Assembly (NCBI GenBank): GCA_026391695.1
Contig: JAPLDP010000067.1
Coordinates: 1-34,285 of the forward strand
DNA from: Bacteroidota bacterium
Lineage (GTDB): Bacteria; Bacteroidota; Bacteroidia; Bacteroidales; JAGONC01
DNA length: 34,285 bases
Direction of reading: 5' to 3'
A model generated the notes under the pieces. The model was not told the DNA's origin, ran no database searches, and saw only the letters and a program-made list of their open reading frames with translations. Made by a program: the position numbers and the translations under genes. Below are positions 26,432 to 33,104 of the stretch, piece after piece (position 1 is the stretch's first letter; every line of letters starts with the position of its first letter).

Positions 26432-26641
26432 TTGAAGAAAATTATAAGAAGTATGATGGCTTCATTAAACTTCACCTGCGTTGAATTTCAAAACTTGGGA
26501 GTCATCAGTGGCCATAATAAAACTATTGAATCGGCCGTGACAAAATTGATGTATTTACTCGGCGAATACACCCTGAACGAGACTAAAGAACTGCTCCACA
26601 TTTCGTTACGCTGAGAAGTATCGGCAGGAGGGATTACATAA
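26410..26641 (+). pseudogene. ansA: Type I L-asparaginase (AnsA-like), two-piece decayed remnant
   Basis: Piece 1 (26410-26475) reads WIEIATIIEENYKKYDGFIK then LH, matching the segment just before the HGTDTM active-site loop of cytosolic asparaginases. Piece 2 (26477-26641, another frame) reads NLGVISGH, then ESAVTKLMYLLGEY and KELLHISLR, a TGA at 26612-26614 where the family has the Gly of RGE, then EVSAGGIT and TAA. This is the C-terminal end of the same enzyme. The first about 65 residues and roughly 190 in the middle are deleted. The enzyme converts asparagine to aspartate and ammonia; this copy cannot. The first piece overlaps the 3' end of tatD. Confidence 0.85.
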
Positions 26642-26730
26642 GTCGTAATAAAAATACAGGCAAATTTTTATTTAATAGTTTTTTTTGTATTTTAGCACCC
26701 TTAAAAGAGAAAGGGTAGATCACGATTTTT

Positions 26731-26818
26731 GGAGAGATGGCCGAGTGGTCTAAGGCGCACGCCTGGAGAGCGTGTATCCGGCAAAACTGGATCAAGGGTT
26801 CGAATCCCTTTCTCTCCG
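26731..26818 (+). tRNA. tRNA-Ser(GGA)
   Basis: The acceptor GGAGAGA pairs with TCTCTCC, discriminator G. The anticodon stem CACGC/GCGTG encloses CTGGAGA, so the anticodon is GGA. The long variable arm (TATCCGGCAAAACTGGATC) is typical of class II serine tRNA. CCA is not encoded. A near-consensus box TATTTTAG lies at 26688-26695. Confidence 0.95.
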
Positions 26819-26890
26819 CAGCTTATAACAACACGAAATCAGTATTATTAAATAACTATTACACCATTCATTAACAATAAAAAAGTAGCT

Positions 26891-27688
26891 ATGAAAAAAT
26901 TAATTGCTTTCTTATCTATCATGGGATTGCTTACTATTGGTTTTTCCAGTGTGATGTATGCACAAACTTCTCAGTCCGCAGCACCACAAACCGCAACATC
27001 CAATCAACCGGGTAGCGGCACTGTTCAGGCTGCACCCGAACAATCAGCCGCATGGCACCAGGTATTAAAGGAAAAATTTATCGAAGGTGGCGCCGGATTT
27101 ATGGCTTTTATTCTGTTATGCCTTGTTGGTGGTCTGGCTATTGCTTGCGAAAGAGTCATTTATCTTAATCTTTCAACGACTAATACCAAGAAGCTCCTGA
27201 ATAAAGTCGAAACTGCACTCGAAGTCCAAGGCATTGAGGGAGCCAAGGAAGTATGTAAAGCTACACGAGGCCCTGTGGCAGGGATTTTCTACCAGGGCCT
27301 GGATAAATATAAAGAAGGTATTGATATCGTCGAAAAATCAATTGTAGCCTATGGCAGTCTTTTATCAGGTCGTCTGGAAAGAGGATTATCCTGGATCGCC
27401 CTGTTCATTGCACTTGCACCTATGCTTGGATTCCTTGGAACCGTTATCGGGATGGTGATAGCTTTTGATAATATTGAAGCTGCCGGTGATATTTCACCTA
27501 CCGTTGTTGCAGGTGGTATCAAGATCGCTCTGATAACCACCGTGTTCGGCCTTATCGTGGCTATTATCCTTCAGGTTTTCTATAACTACTTCCTGGCAAA
27601 AATCGATAGCCTGGTCGACGAAATGGAAGACAGCAGCATCTCTTTTATCGATATTCTGACCAAATACCAATTTACATCAAAAAAGTAA
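26891..27688 (+). CDS. exbB: MotA/TolQ/ExbB proton channel protein
   Basis: 265 aa. An N-terminal cleavable or anchoring signal (LIAFLSIMGLLTIGFSSVMYAQ) precedes a Gln/Ala/Pro-rich linker. Three membrane helices follow at about 72-95, 165-190 and 207-235. The conserved signature is GLSWIALFIALAPMLGFLGT followed by VIGMVIAF, and GGIKIALITTVFGLIVAI. With ExbD it forms the inner-membrane proton channel that powers TonB-type outer-membrane transport or Tol-like functions. It heads a four-gene operon with gaps of 6, 12 and 1 bases. Confidence 0.93.
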   Translation: MKKLIAFLSIMGLLTIGFSSVMYAQTSQSAAPQTATSNQPGSGTVQAAPEQSAAWHQVLKEKFIEGGAGFMAFILLCLVGGLAIACERVIYLNLSTTNTKKLLNKVETALEVQGIEGAKEVCKATRGPVAGIFYQGLDKYKEGIDIVEKSIVAYGSLLSGRLERGLSWIALFIALAPMLGFLGTVIGMVIAFDNIEAAGDISPTVVAGGIKIALITTVFGLIVAIILQVFYNYFLAKIDSLVDEMEDSSISFIDILTKYQFTSKK

Positions 27689-27694
27689 TTAACC

Positions 27695-28147
27695 ATGGAT
27701 AAATCAATTTTAAAGATAGTAAACATCGTTACTGCTATCATCCTCGGTCTGGGTGTCGTTATGACATTGCTGACAGCAGCCTATGGAAAAGACTTTGCGA
27801 CAAACGTGGGTATTAGGGAAAAATTACTAAATCCATTTTTTATTTTAACTTATGTTACTTTTGCCATAGCTGCTATTGCTGCGCTACTTTTCCCGTTACT
27901 TATGATGATCAAAGAGCCCAAAAAACTTCTTGGTGTTCTGGCCATCATTGGCGGGATAGTTATCCTGTGGCTGGTTTCTTATGCGTTATCCGGTAATAGT
28001 TTATCTCCGGAAAGATTGCAGAGACTGCAAACGACAGCCCGGGCTTCCAAGCTCGTCGGCGCAGGATTGATCTTTACATATTTTATTGTTGGCTTTACAT
28101 TTTTAGCCTTTGTTATCACTAGTCTGTTAAACTTCTTTAAAAAATAA
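27695..28147 (+). CDS. Four-helix inner-membrane protein in the exb operon
   Basis: 150 aa with four predicted membrane helices (about 9-30, 46-70, 78-97 and 120-145) and the periplasmic or cytoplasmic segment SPERLQRLQTTARASKLVGA. I do not recognise a functional family. A protein of this size between exbB and exbD is a usual part of Bacteroidota exb operons, so it probably belongs to the proton-channel complex or its assembly. That role is inferred from position. Confidence 0.8.
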   Translation: MDKSILKIVNIVTAIILGLGVVMTLLTAAYGKDFATNVGIREKLLNPFFILTYVTFAIAAIAALLFPLLMMIKEPKKLLGVLAIIGGIVILWLVSYALSGNSLSPERLQRLQTTARASKLVGAGLIFTYFIVGFTFLAFVITSLLNFFKK

Positions 28148-28159
28148 AGTTTAAAACTT

Positions 28160-28741
28160 ATGGCACGCAAATATCGTCCAATACCGGAAGTAAACGCCAG
28201 TTCAACAGCAGACATCGCCTTTCTTCTTTTATGCTTTTTCCTTATGGCCTCCAATATGGATACTGACACGGGGATCTTCAGAAAGCTTCCCCCTCCTATT
28301 GATCCTACTCAGAAACCGCCCGAAATCAAGGAAAGAAATGTCTTCACTATACTGGTCAATAAAAATGATAAACTCCTCGTATCTGGTCAACCCGGAGATA
28401 TTACAAAACTAAAAGATGAGGCTAAGGAATTTTTATCTAATCCTAATAATCTCCCTAACCTGCCCGAAAAACGAATGGAAATCATTCCTCTTCTGGGCGA
28501 ATTCGCAGTATCCAAAGGTGTTATTTCCCTTAAAAATGACAGGGGCACCTCCTACGATATGTATATTAAAGTTCAGAATGAACTCACCAGGGCTATCAAT
28601 GAACTCAGGGATGAATTGTCACGACAACAGTTTGGCATGAAATTCACGAGTTTAAAAGATACAGCCTACATCAATGCAATACAGAAAGCAATACCCGTTT
28701 CTATTTCTGAAGCAGAACCTGAAAATGTAGGAGGACAATAA
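28160..28741 (+). CDS. exbD: ExbD/TolR family biopolymer transport protein (first)
   Basis: 193 aa. A short cytoplasmic start leads into one membrane helix with the proton-carrying Asp18 (STADIAFLLLCFFLMAS). The periplasmic domain carries the Pro-rich KLPPPIDPTQKPPE. It has a C-terminal extension of about 50 residues with Arg/Glu-rich helix (LTRAINELRDELSRQQ) not found in the second ExbD. The two ExbD proteins probably form a heterodimer that rotates or shuttles within the ExbB pentamer. Confidence 0.92.
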   Translation: MARKYRPIPEVNASSTADIAFLLLCFFLMASNMDTDTGIFRKLPPPIDPTQKPPEIKERNVFTILVNKNDKLLVSGQPGDITKLKDEAKEFLSNPNNLPNLPEKRMEIIPLLGEFAVSKGVISLKNDRGTSYDMYIKVQNELTRAINELRDELSRQQFGMKFTSLKDTAYINAIQKAIPVSISEAEPENVGGQ

Positions 28742-28742
28742 T

Positions 28743-29210
28743 ATGGCCAAATTCAGACCGGAAGAAAAGAAAGAGGTGCCCAAAATTGGTACGGCATCCC
28801 TGCCTGATATCGTATTCCTTTTGTTGATTTTCTTTATGGTTACTACTACCATCAGGGAAAGTGTGCTGTTTGTTCGTATCTCTCTGCCAAGTTCCACTGA
28901 AACTCAAAAACTCGAAAAGAAATCCCTGGTCAGCTATATTAATATTGGTCAACCAACAAATACCAAATTGGGTACCGAATCACGTATCCAGCTTAATGAC
29001 CGTTTTGCCACTGTTGCGGATATTGCTGACTTTATAGTCGCTGAAAGAGAAGCCCGCGATGAGGTGGACCGCATGCTGATTACTACTTCACTCAAAGTAG
29101 ACAAAGCTACTAAAATGGGGATTGTCACAGATGTCAAACAGGAATTACGTAAAGTAGGAGCATTTAAGATAAATTATTCCAGCCGAAAACACGTCGGAAC
29201 TGTTAAGTAA
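28743..29210 (+). CDS. exbD: ExbD/TolR family biopolymer transport protein (second)
   Basis: 155 aa. The single helix has Asp22 (ASLPDIVFLLLIFFMVTTT), the proton-conducting residue. The periplasmic domain ends with TKMGIVTDVKQELRKVGAF, the typical ExbD fold end. It starts one base after the preceding stop codon, so the two are translationally linked. A hairpin terminator follows at 29235-29271. Confidence 0.92.
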   Translation: MAKFRPEEKKEVPKIGTASLPDIVFLLLIFFMVTTTIRESVLFVRISLPSSTETQKLEKKSLVSYINIGQPTNTKLGTESRIQLNDRFATVADIADFIVAEREARDEVDRMLITTSLKVDKATKMGIVTDVKQELRKVGAFKINYSSRKHVGTVK

Positions 29211-29234
29211 TCCATCTTTTCATAGCACTTGTGG

Positions 29235-29271
29235 AGAGGGTGCTCATTTTTGAGACACCCTCTTTATTTTT
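29235..29271 (+). terminator. Rho-independent terminator of the exb operon
   Basis: AGAGGGTG and CACCCTCT form an 8-bp stem, extended imperfectly around a T-rich loop, followed by TTTATTTTTT. It starts about 25 bases after the second exbD stop. Confidence 0.75.
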
Positions 29272-29314
29272 TAGCCCACTATTTTGAAAATACTCTAAAT
29301 ATCAAAAGTTTACA

Positions 29315-30259
29315 TTAATCCGACCCAGATTTGGCAATCAAACTTTTTGAAATTTCATAACGGTATAGGGCAAATAACACAACCAGAATAAAAATAAAGC
29401 TGATGCTGATAACAAGAGGATTTGCACTGCTTCCGAAAGAATCCATGTCCTGTGATATTGTCCCTGCATTATACATATAGGCGGCCACAACTGAAAGGGT
29501 ATTATTTACCAAGTGTGTTAAAATAGGCACCCATAAATTGCGGGTCCAGACAAATAAATAACCGAGAAGAATGCCCAGTACCATTCTGGGAAGGAATCCA
29601 TAAAACTGCAGATGCATGGCGCTAAAAAGTATAGCAGAGATTACCACAGCAAGATGAGGATTTTTTAACCATTCCCTGAATAACCTGATCAATATACCAC
29701 GGAAAAGCAATTCCTCACCGACAGATGCCAGGATACCAATCATGACAATATTGATGATCAGTCCTTTTGCAGATGTGTCACCGAGAAAGGCTTCTGTGAG
29801 TCTGGCTGCCTGCTCTTCCGAAGATCTCATCCAGTTTTCCAGGCCTGATAGAAAATCAGGTAAATGAAAGGAAGCATTGAGTTGAAGAAGCCAACTTATA
29901 AATGGCAGGGATACCAGTATGGATAGAAAAGCCAGGACAAGTGAAATTAATCTTGGCCGTTTATCAAGCCTTAAATAAGACGGAGCCTGCCGGCTGATAA
30001 AAAATGCATACAGTGCAGCCGGTAAAATAAATGTACCAATTTGACTGACTATCTGGAAATATCTCTGCAAATCCAAATTATTCAACATCGATTCACCGCT
30101 AAGGTCGGAGATGCTCGTAAGAACTTCGGAGCCAAAAATCGGAATGGCAATTATAAGGCCCAACATAAGGGTCAGCAGCAATGAGGCTAAGATGATAAGC
30201 AGAAGAAAAATAAAACGGAGAAAATTCGGATAGTGAATTAAGAATGGCTCTCTTAACAT
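29315..30259 (-). CDS. CPBP family intramembrane metalloprotease
   Basis: 314 aa with about eight membrane helices. The active-site motifs are complete: E182-E183-L-L-F-R187 (EExxxR), F212-x3-H216 (FSAMH) and H249-x3-N253 (HLVNN). Relatives include Rce1-type CAAX proteases and bacterial proteins involved in bacteriocin immunity. The substrate is unknown. I chose the ATG at 30259 because the promoter box at 30279-30286 lies inside the longer open frame. It is divergent from dusB. Confidence 0.9.
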   Translation of the reverse strand: MLREPFLIHYPNFLRFIFLLLIILASLLLTLMLGLIIAIPIFGSEVLTSISDLSGESMLNNLDLQRYFQIVSQIGTFILPAALYAFFISRQAPSYLRLDKRPRLISLVLAFLSILVSLPFISWLLQLNASFHLPDFLSGLENWMRSSEEQAARLTEAFLGDTSAKGLIINIVMIGILASVGEELLFRGILIRLFREWLKNPHLAVVISAILFSAMHLQFYGFLPRMVLGILLGYLFVWTRNLWVPILTHLVNNTLSVVAAYMYNAGTISQDMDSFGSSANPLVISISFIFILVVLFALYRYEISKSLIAKSGSD

Positions 30260-30278
30260 ATAGCGTTTTATGGAGGTA

Positions 30279-30286
30279 CAAAAGTA
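30279..30286 (-). promoter_or_regulatory. -7 element of the CPBP gene (TACTTTTG)
   Basis: A perfect TAnnTTTG on the minus strand, 19 bases before the start codon. A TTG lies 19 bases upstream of it, inside the heptamer repeat, and could be the -33 box. Confidence 0.6.
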
Positions 30287-30297
30287 ATAATTTTGCA

Positions 30298-30393
30298 ATT
30301 AGCTTCAAGCTGCAAGCCTCAAGCTGCAAGTTCAGGAATCTGAAGTTTTCCAAACCTGAGTCTTGAAGCTTGTAGCTTGAAGCTTGAAGCTAA
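30298..30393. repeat. Heptanucleotide repeats in inverted orientation (AGCTTCA)n ... (TGAAGCT)n
   Basis: AGCTTCA AGCTGCA AGCCTCA AGCTGCA (from 30301) is a 7-base tandem repeat. CTTGAAGCTTGTAGCTTGAAG and on (30362-30393) is its imperfect reverse complement. The two arms can form a long hairpin filling the divergent promoter region between the CPBP and dusB genes. Confidence 0.8.
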
Positions 30394-30400
30394 TATAAGT

Positions 30401-31381
30401 ATGATTAAAATTGGTCACATCGAATTTCCCACAGCTCCGGTCATCCTGGCGCCCATGGAATCAATAACTGACTCCTCTTACAGGTCGGTATGCAAGAGCC
30501 TTGGGGCTGACCTGATGTACACGGAGTTCATAGCTTCTGAAGGCCTGATAAGGAATGCGAGGAAAAGCCTTAACAAACTTATATTATCTGATGAAGAACG
30601 TCCTATTGGCATCCAGATATTCGGGCATGATATTGACTCGATGGTTGCTGCAACAAGGATAGCCGAAAAAGCCAATCCCGATCTCATTGATCTGAACTTT
30701 GGCTGTCCGGTACGAAAAGTGGTGAGCAAAGGCAGTGGCGCAGCTCTTCTTAAGGATATCCCTAAGATGCTGAAAATGACCCAGGCAGTTGTCAATGCCA
30801 CAGTCTTGCCGGTTACGGTCAAGACACGACTGGGCTGGGATGAATCAAACAAGTGCATTGCCGACCTGGCGGAACGTTTACAGGATACAGGCATTAAAGC
30901 TCTGACTATTCATGCCAGGACTGCCATTCATATGTACCGGGGCAGGGCTGACTGGACACTGATAGGTGAGGTAAAAAATAATCCAAAAATACAGATACCA
31001 ATTATCGGCAACGGGGACATTGACTCACCGCAGAAAGCACAGGAAGTAATAAAGACGTACCATGTTGACGGGATCATGATCGGTCGGGCCGCAACAGGCA
31101 ATCCATGGCTATTCCGCGACATAAAGCATTATCTCACTACCGGTGAATTGCTGTCTCCACCCGAAATCAGCGAACGCATCAGGGTGTGCAGCATCCACTT
31201 AAACAAATCTATAGAGCTCAAAGGTGAAAAAAGAGGCGTGCTGGAGATGCGGAAATTCTATGGCAACTATTTTAAGGGATTATTAGATTTTAAACTATTT
31301 AAAATGGCTCTGGTCAAGACTGACAATTATGGAGATATCATCAACCTGTTTGATGAAATTCTTGAGAAATACGGTAAATAA
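30401..31381 (+). CDS. dusB: tRNA-dihydrouridine synthase
   Basis: 326 aa. A flavin enzyme that reduces uridine in the tRNA D-loop. The TIM barrel starts with PVILAPMESITDSSYRSVC. The catalytic cysteine is Cys102 in NFGCPVRKVVSKGSGAALL. Later motifs are KTRLGWDES, IHARTAIHMYRGRADW and GIMIGRAATGNPWLF, which bind FMN and RNA. Sequence style fits DusB, the subgroup usual in Bacteroidota. I chose ATG 30401; the open frame upstream runs through the heptamer repeat and would add 8 unrelated residues. Confidence 0.95.
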   Translation: MIKIGHIEFPTAPVILAPMESITDSSYRSVCKSLGADLMYTEFIASEGLIRNARKSLNKLILSDEERPIGIQIFGHDIDSMVAATRIAEKANPDLIDLNFGCPVRKVVSKGSGAALLKDIPKMLKMTQAVVNATVLPVTVKTRLGWDESNKCIADLAERLQDTGIKALTIHARTAIHMYRGRADWTLIGEVKNNPKIQIPIIGNGDIDSPQKAQEVIKTYHVDGIMIGRAATGNPWLFRDIKHYLTTGELLSPPEISERIRVCSIHLNKSIELKGEKRGVLEMRKFYGNYFKGLLDFKLFKMALVKTDNYGDIINLFDEILEKYGK

Positions 31382-31491
31382 TGATGACCTTGCAGCCAGA
31401 AGAACCCGATAAAAAAAATCAAATCGGGAATTGCTATATGGCTAACATTTCTTAAATTTGCACTCCCTATTAATAAAATATTGTATCCACC

Positions 31492-31511
31492 CTCACACCC
31501 ACACCCATGTC
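31492..31511 (+). repeat. 20-base copy of the CA-rich repeat abutting a tRNA gene
   Basis: CTCACACCCACACCCATGTC is identical to 3308-3327 and ends directly at the first base of the tRNA gene. Confidence 0.8.
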
Positions 31512-31588
31512 GGGCCTATAGCTCAGCCGGTTAGAGCAACTGACTCATAATCAGTAGGTCCCTGGTTCGAATCCAGGTGGGCCCACCA
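31512..31588 (+). tRNA. tRNA with CAU anticodon (Ile2 or elongator Met), CCA encoded
   Basis: Acceptor GGGCCTA/TGGGCCC, D arm with CAGCCGGTTAGAG, anticodon stem CTGA/TCAG with loop CTCATAA (anticodon CAT), T arm CCTGGTTCGAATCCAGG. Pairs C4-G69 and C5-G68 are the features that in E. coli mark tRNA-Ile2 as a substrate of the lysidine synthetase TilS, so Ile2 is favoured, but elongator Met is not excluded. Unlike the other two tRNAs here, it encodes CCA. Confidence 0.92.
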
Positions 31589-31623
31589 GCCGGATGCCGC
31601 TCGATGCGGCATCCGGCTTTTAT
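31588..31623 (+). terminator. Strong hairpin terminator after the CAU tRNA
   Basis: AGCCGGATGCCGC and GCGGCATCCGGCT form a 13-bp perfect stem around TCGAT, followed by TTTTATTT. It begins at the last base of the tRNA CCA. Confidence 0.85.
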
Positions 31624-31641
31624 TTGGCGATTGTCAATTGT

Positions 31642-31966
31642 CAATTGGGGGATTTTCAATTTGATTCTTGATTTTTGATTGTGGACAAAATCATTTTTAG
31701 ATTCCGCTCCTTGCACTTCGCCATAATTCAAAGCAGCACTTGTTGCCGACCGTGTAACCTGATTCTTTAAATGTTGTGATATGTAACTGTCGTCAAATTC
31801 GCGGCTAAGCTTAATAATATTTACAGACAGGCCTGTTAATCTTCTTTCAATTTCCTTTCTCACTGGTGCAGTATTTTTCTATTAATCCCAAAAATCGACA
31901 AATCGTTCCCCTCATAAATCAGCTTTTTCTCACCAATTAAATCGAAAATTGAAAATCTCCCAATTG
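31642..31966. repeat. 325-bp element bounded by 21-bp inverted repeats
   Basis: CAATTGGGGGATTTTCAATT (from 31642) and the reverse complement of 31946-31966 agree at 20 of 21 positions. Two TCAATTG heptamers precede the left end. The element encloses only the truncated four-helix-bundle gene. Confidence 0.7.
31676..31863 (-). pseudogene. Four-helix bundle protein (23S rRNA IVP / S23 family), 3'-truncated
   Basis: The first about 62 residues fit the family well: MRKEIERRLTGLSVNIIKLS, then TRSATSAALNYGEVQGAESK and NDFVHNQK. Full members are about 115-125 residues and continue with a conserved KIALKELRET helix, which is missing. The frame instead runs on through the inverted repeat and the antisense of the tRNA to 31531, giving a tail with no family resemblance. 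The start codon is GTG at 31863. Members of this family are known from intervening sequences in 23S rRNA and from stand-alone loci; their role is unclear. Confidence 0.75.
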
Positions 31967-32033
31967 GGGAATTTTTGATTTGATTTTTGATTTGGGATTT
32001 TAGTTTTGGCCGTGAGTGACTGGTCCTAAAAGT

Positions 32034-32208
32034 GCCTTATTAATAAGTTTATCAAATGTTGCTTTCACATGGATGATCTAATTGATTTACAGGTGGCTTT
32101 CCCGATAAACCGGGACAGGCGTTCAACCCGGATTTATCTGCAAATAATATCGATCTGTCTTTAATATTTATTTTTTTCGTAATTTGCAGATGAAATCCTA
32201 TATAGTTG
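32034..32208 (+). repeat. Dispersed repeat, copy B
   Basis: Direct repeat of 1070-1225. It contains a 20-base insertion at 32100-32119 (TCCCGATAAACCGGGACAGG) that can fold as a small hairpin. It lies between the inverted-repeat element and the promoter of the proteasome-like gene. Confidence 0.8.
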
Positions 32209-32274
32209 CCAGTGACCACTGCTCGGATGACTGTACAACTTGACAACTACTTATCAAAAGTAAAATTATTTTAC

Positions 32275-32282
32275 TATCTTTG
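32275..32282 (+). promoter_or_regulatory. -7 element of the Ntn-hydrolase/Doc cassette (TATCTTTG)
   Basis: A perfect TAnnTTTG, 15 bases before ATG 32298. Confidence 0.6.
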
Positions 32283-32297
32283 CAATAAATAAATAAG

Positions 32298-33092
32298 ATG
32301 ACACTAGTAGTTTCGTTACGAGTTCCTGATGGTGTTGTGTTGGCTGCTGACAGTTTGCAAACCGCACAGGTTGCTATTCAGCCTGGAGTAAAGGATTTTA
32401 AGGTAAAGAATCCAAAAACAGGAGAAGAAATTCCTTTTGGAGATTTGATACTTCCTCCTATTATGATGCCAACTTCCACATTCTCGTATGCACAGAAATT
32501 ATTTTCATTTCAAGACAAATTTGGAGTAGCTACTTTTGGAAGTGCAGTAATTAATAATAGAACAATTTACAATCACATTAAAAATCTGGAATTGAGCACA
32601 AAAAAGGAAGTAAAATCAGTTTCAGAAACAGGTGAAATCTTAATGGATTACTTTACTAACCAGTTGCAGGAACAATTAAAAACTAGTGGACAAAAACTAA
32701 TAAAAGGGCAAATAGTAATGGGCTTTCATGTTGTTGGATATGAAACCGCAAATGATTTATTCGGACATACCGTAGATGTTGCAATTGGAGAAACCCCTAT
32801 TTCAAAAATGATTGACGGAATAGGATGCACTGTAAGTGGTGACACAGAAGTTGTAAGAAAAATTTGGGAAATTGGACAAGGAACAAACCGAGCTCCAAAT
32901 TATGGTTCATTCTCGTTAAAAGATGCAATTGATTATGTTGAATTTCTTATTAACACTACTACTAATTTTCAGCGTTTTGCCAATATGATCCCGACAGTTG
33001 GCGGTTCTGTTGACATTGCCTTGATTACAAATTATTCAAAATTTACTTGGATAAAATATAAAGACTTGACAAAGATTCTCGAAAAAATTTAA
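32298..33092 (+). CDS. Proteasome-type Ntn hydrolase (beta-subunit-like), non-canonical
   Basis: 264 aa. MTLVVSLRVPDGVVLAADSL has the layout of a processed 20S/HslV-type beta subunit: removal of Met1 would expose Thr2 as the N-terminal nucleophile, Asp18 falls at the place of Asp17, and Lys67 in AQKLFSF corresponds to Lys33, followed by FGVATFGSAV, the equivalent of the Gly47 region. Between Asp and Lys there are about 33 extra residues (KVKNPKTGEEIPFGDLILPP) absent from HslV and 20S subunits. The C-terminal part has VGGSVDIALIT, like the last conserved strand. It lacks neighbours such as HslU, proteasome alpha or Pup genes. It is probably an active peptidase or amidase with unknown partner. 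It is AT-rich like its neighbours and unlike the core genes. Confidence 0.7.
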   Translation: MTLVVSLRVPDGVVLAADSLQTAQVAIQPGVKDFKVKNPKTGEEIPFGDLILPPIMMPTSTFSYAQKLFSFQDKFGVATFGSAVINNRTIYNHIKNLELSTKKEVKSVSETGEILMDYFTNQLQEQLKTSGQKLIKGQIVMGFHVVGYETANDLFGHTVDVAIGETPISKMIDGIGCTVSGDTEVVRKIWEIGQGTNRAPNYGSFSLKDAIDYVEFLINTTTNFQRFANMIPTVGGSVDIALITNYSKFTWIKYKDLTKILEKI

Positions 33093-33100
33093 TAACTTTG
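33093..33100 (+). promoter_or_regulatory. -7 element (TAACTTTG) ending 4 bases before the 76-aa gene
   Basis: A perfect TAnnTTTG that begins directly after the TAA stop of the proteasome-like gene. It would give the small gene and doc their own leaderless transcript besides read-through from 32275. Confidence 0.55.
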
Positions 33101-33104
33101 CATT

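Noticed and set aside
26432-26614. A separate 60-codon gene after tatD
   Set aside because: Its C-terminal part is asparaginase sequence and its N-terminal part is an out-of-frame reading of another asparaginase piece; it is a scar, not a gene.
31531-31675. Apparent C-terminal half of the four-helix-bundle protein
   Set aside because: It is the antisense of the inverted repeat, the terminator and the tRNA; the tail WIRTRDLLIMSQLL is a known kind of tRNA-antisense artefact.
32052-32246. 64-codon minus-strand frame in dispersed repeat copy B
   Set aside because: The frame is not kept in copy A at 1070-1225, so the repeat is not coding in this frame.
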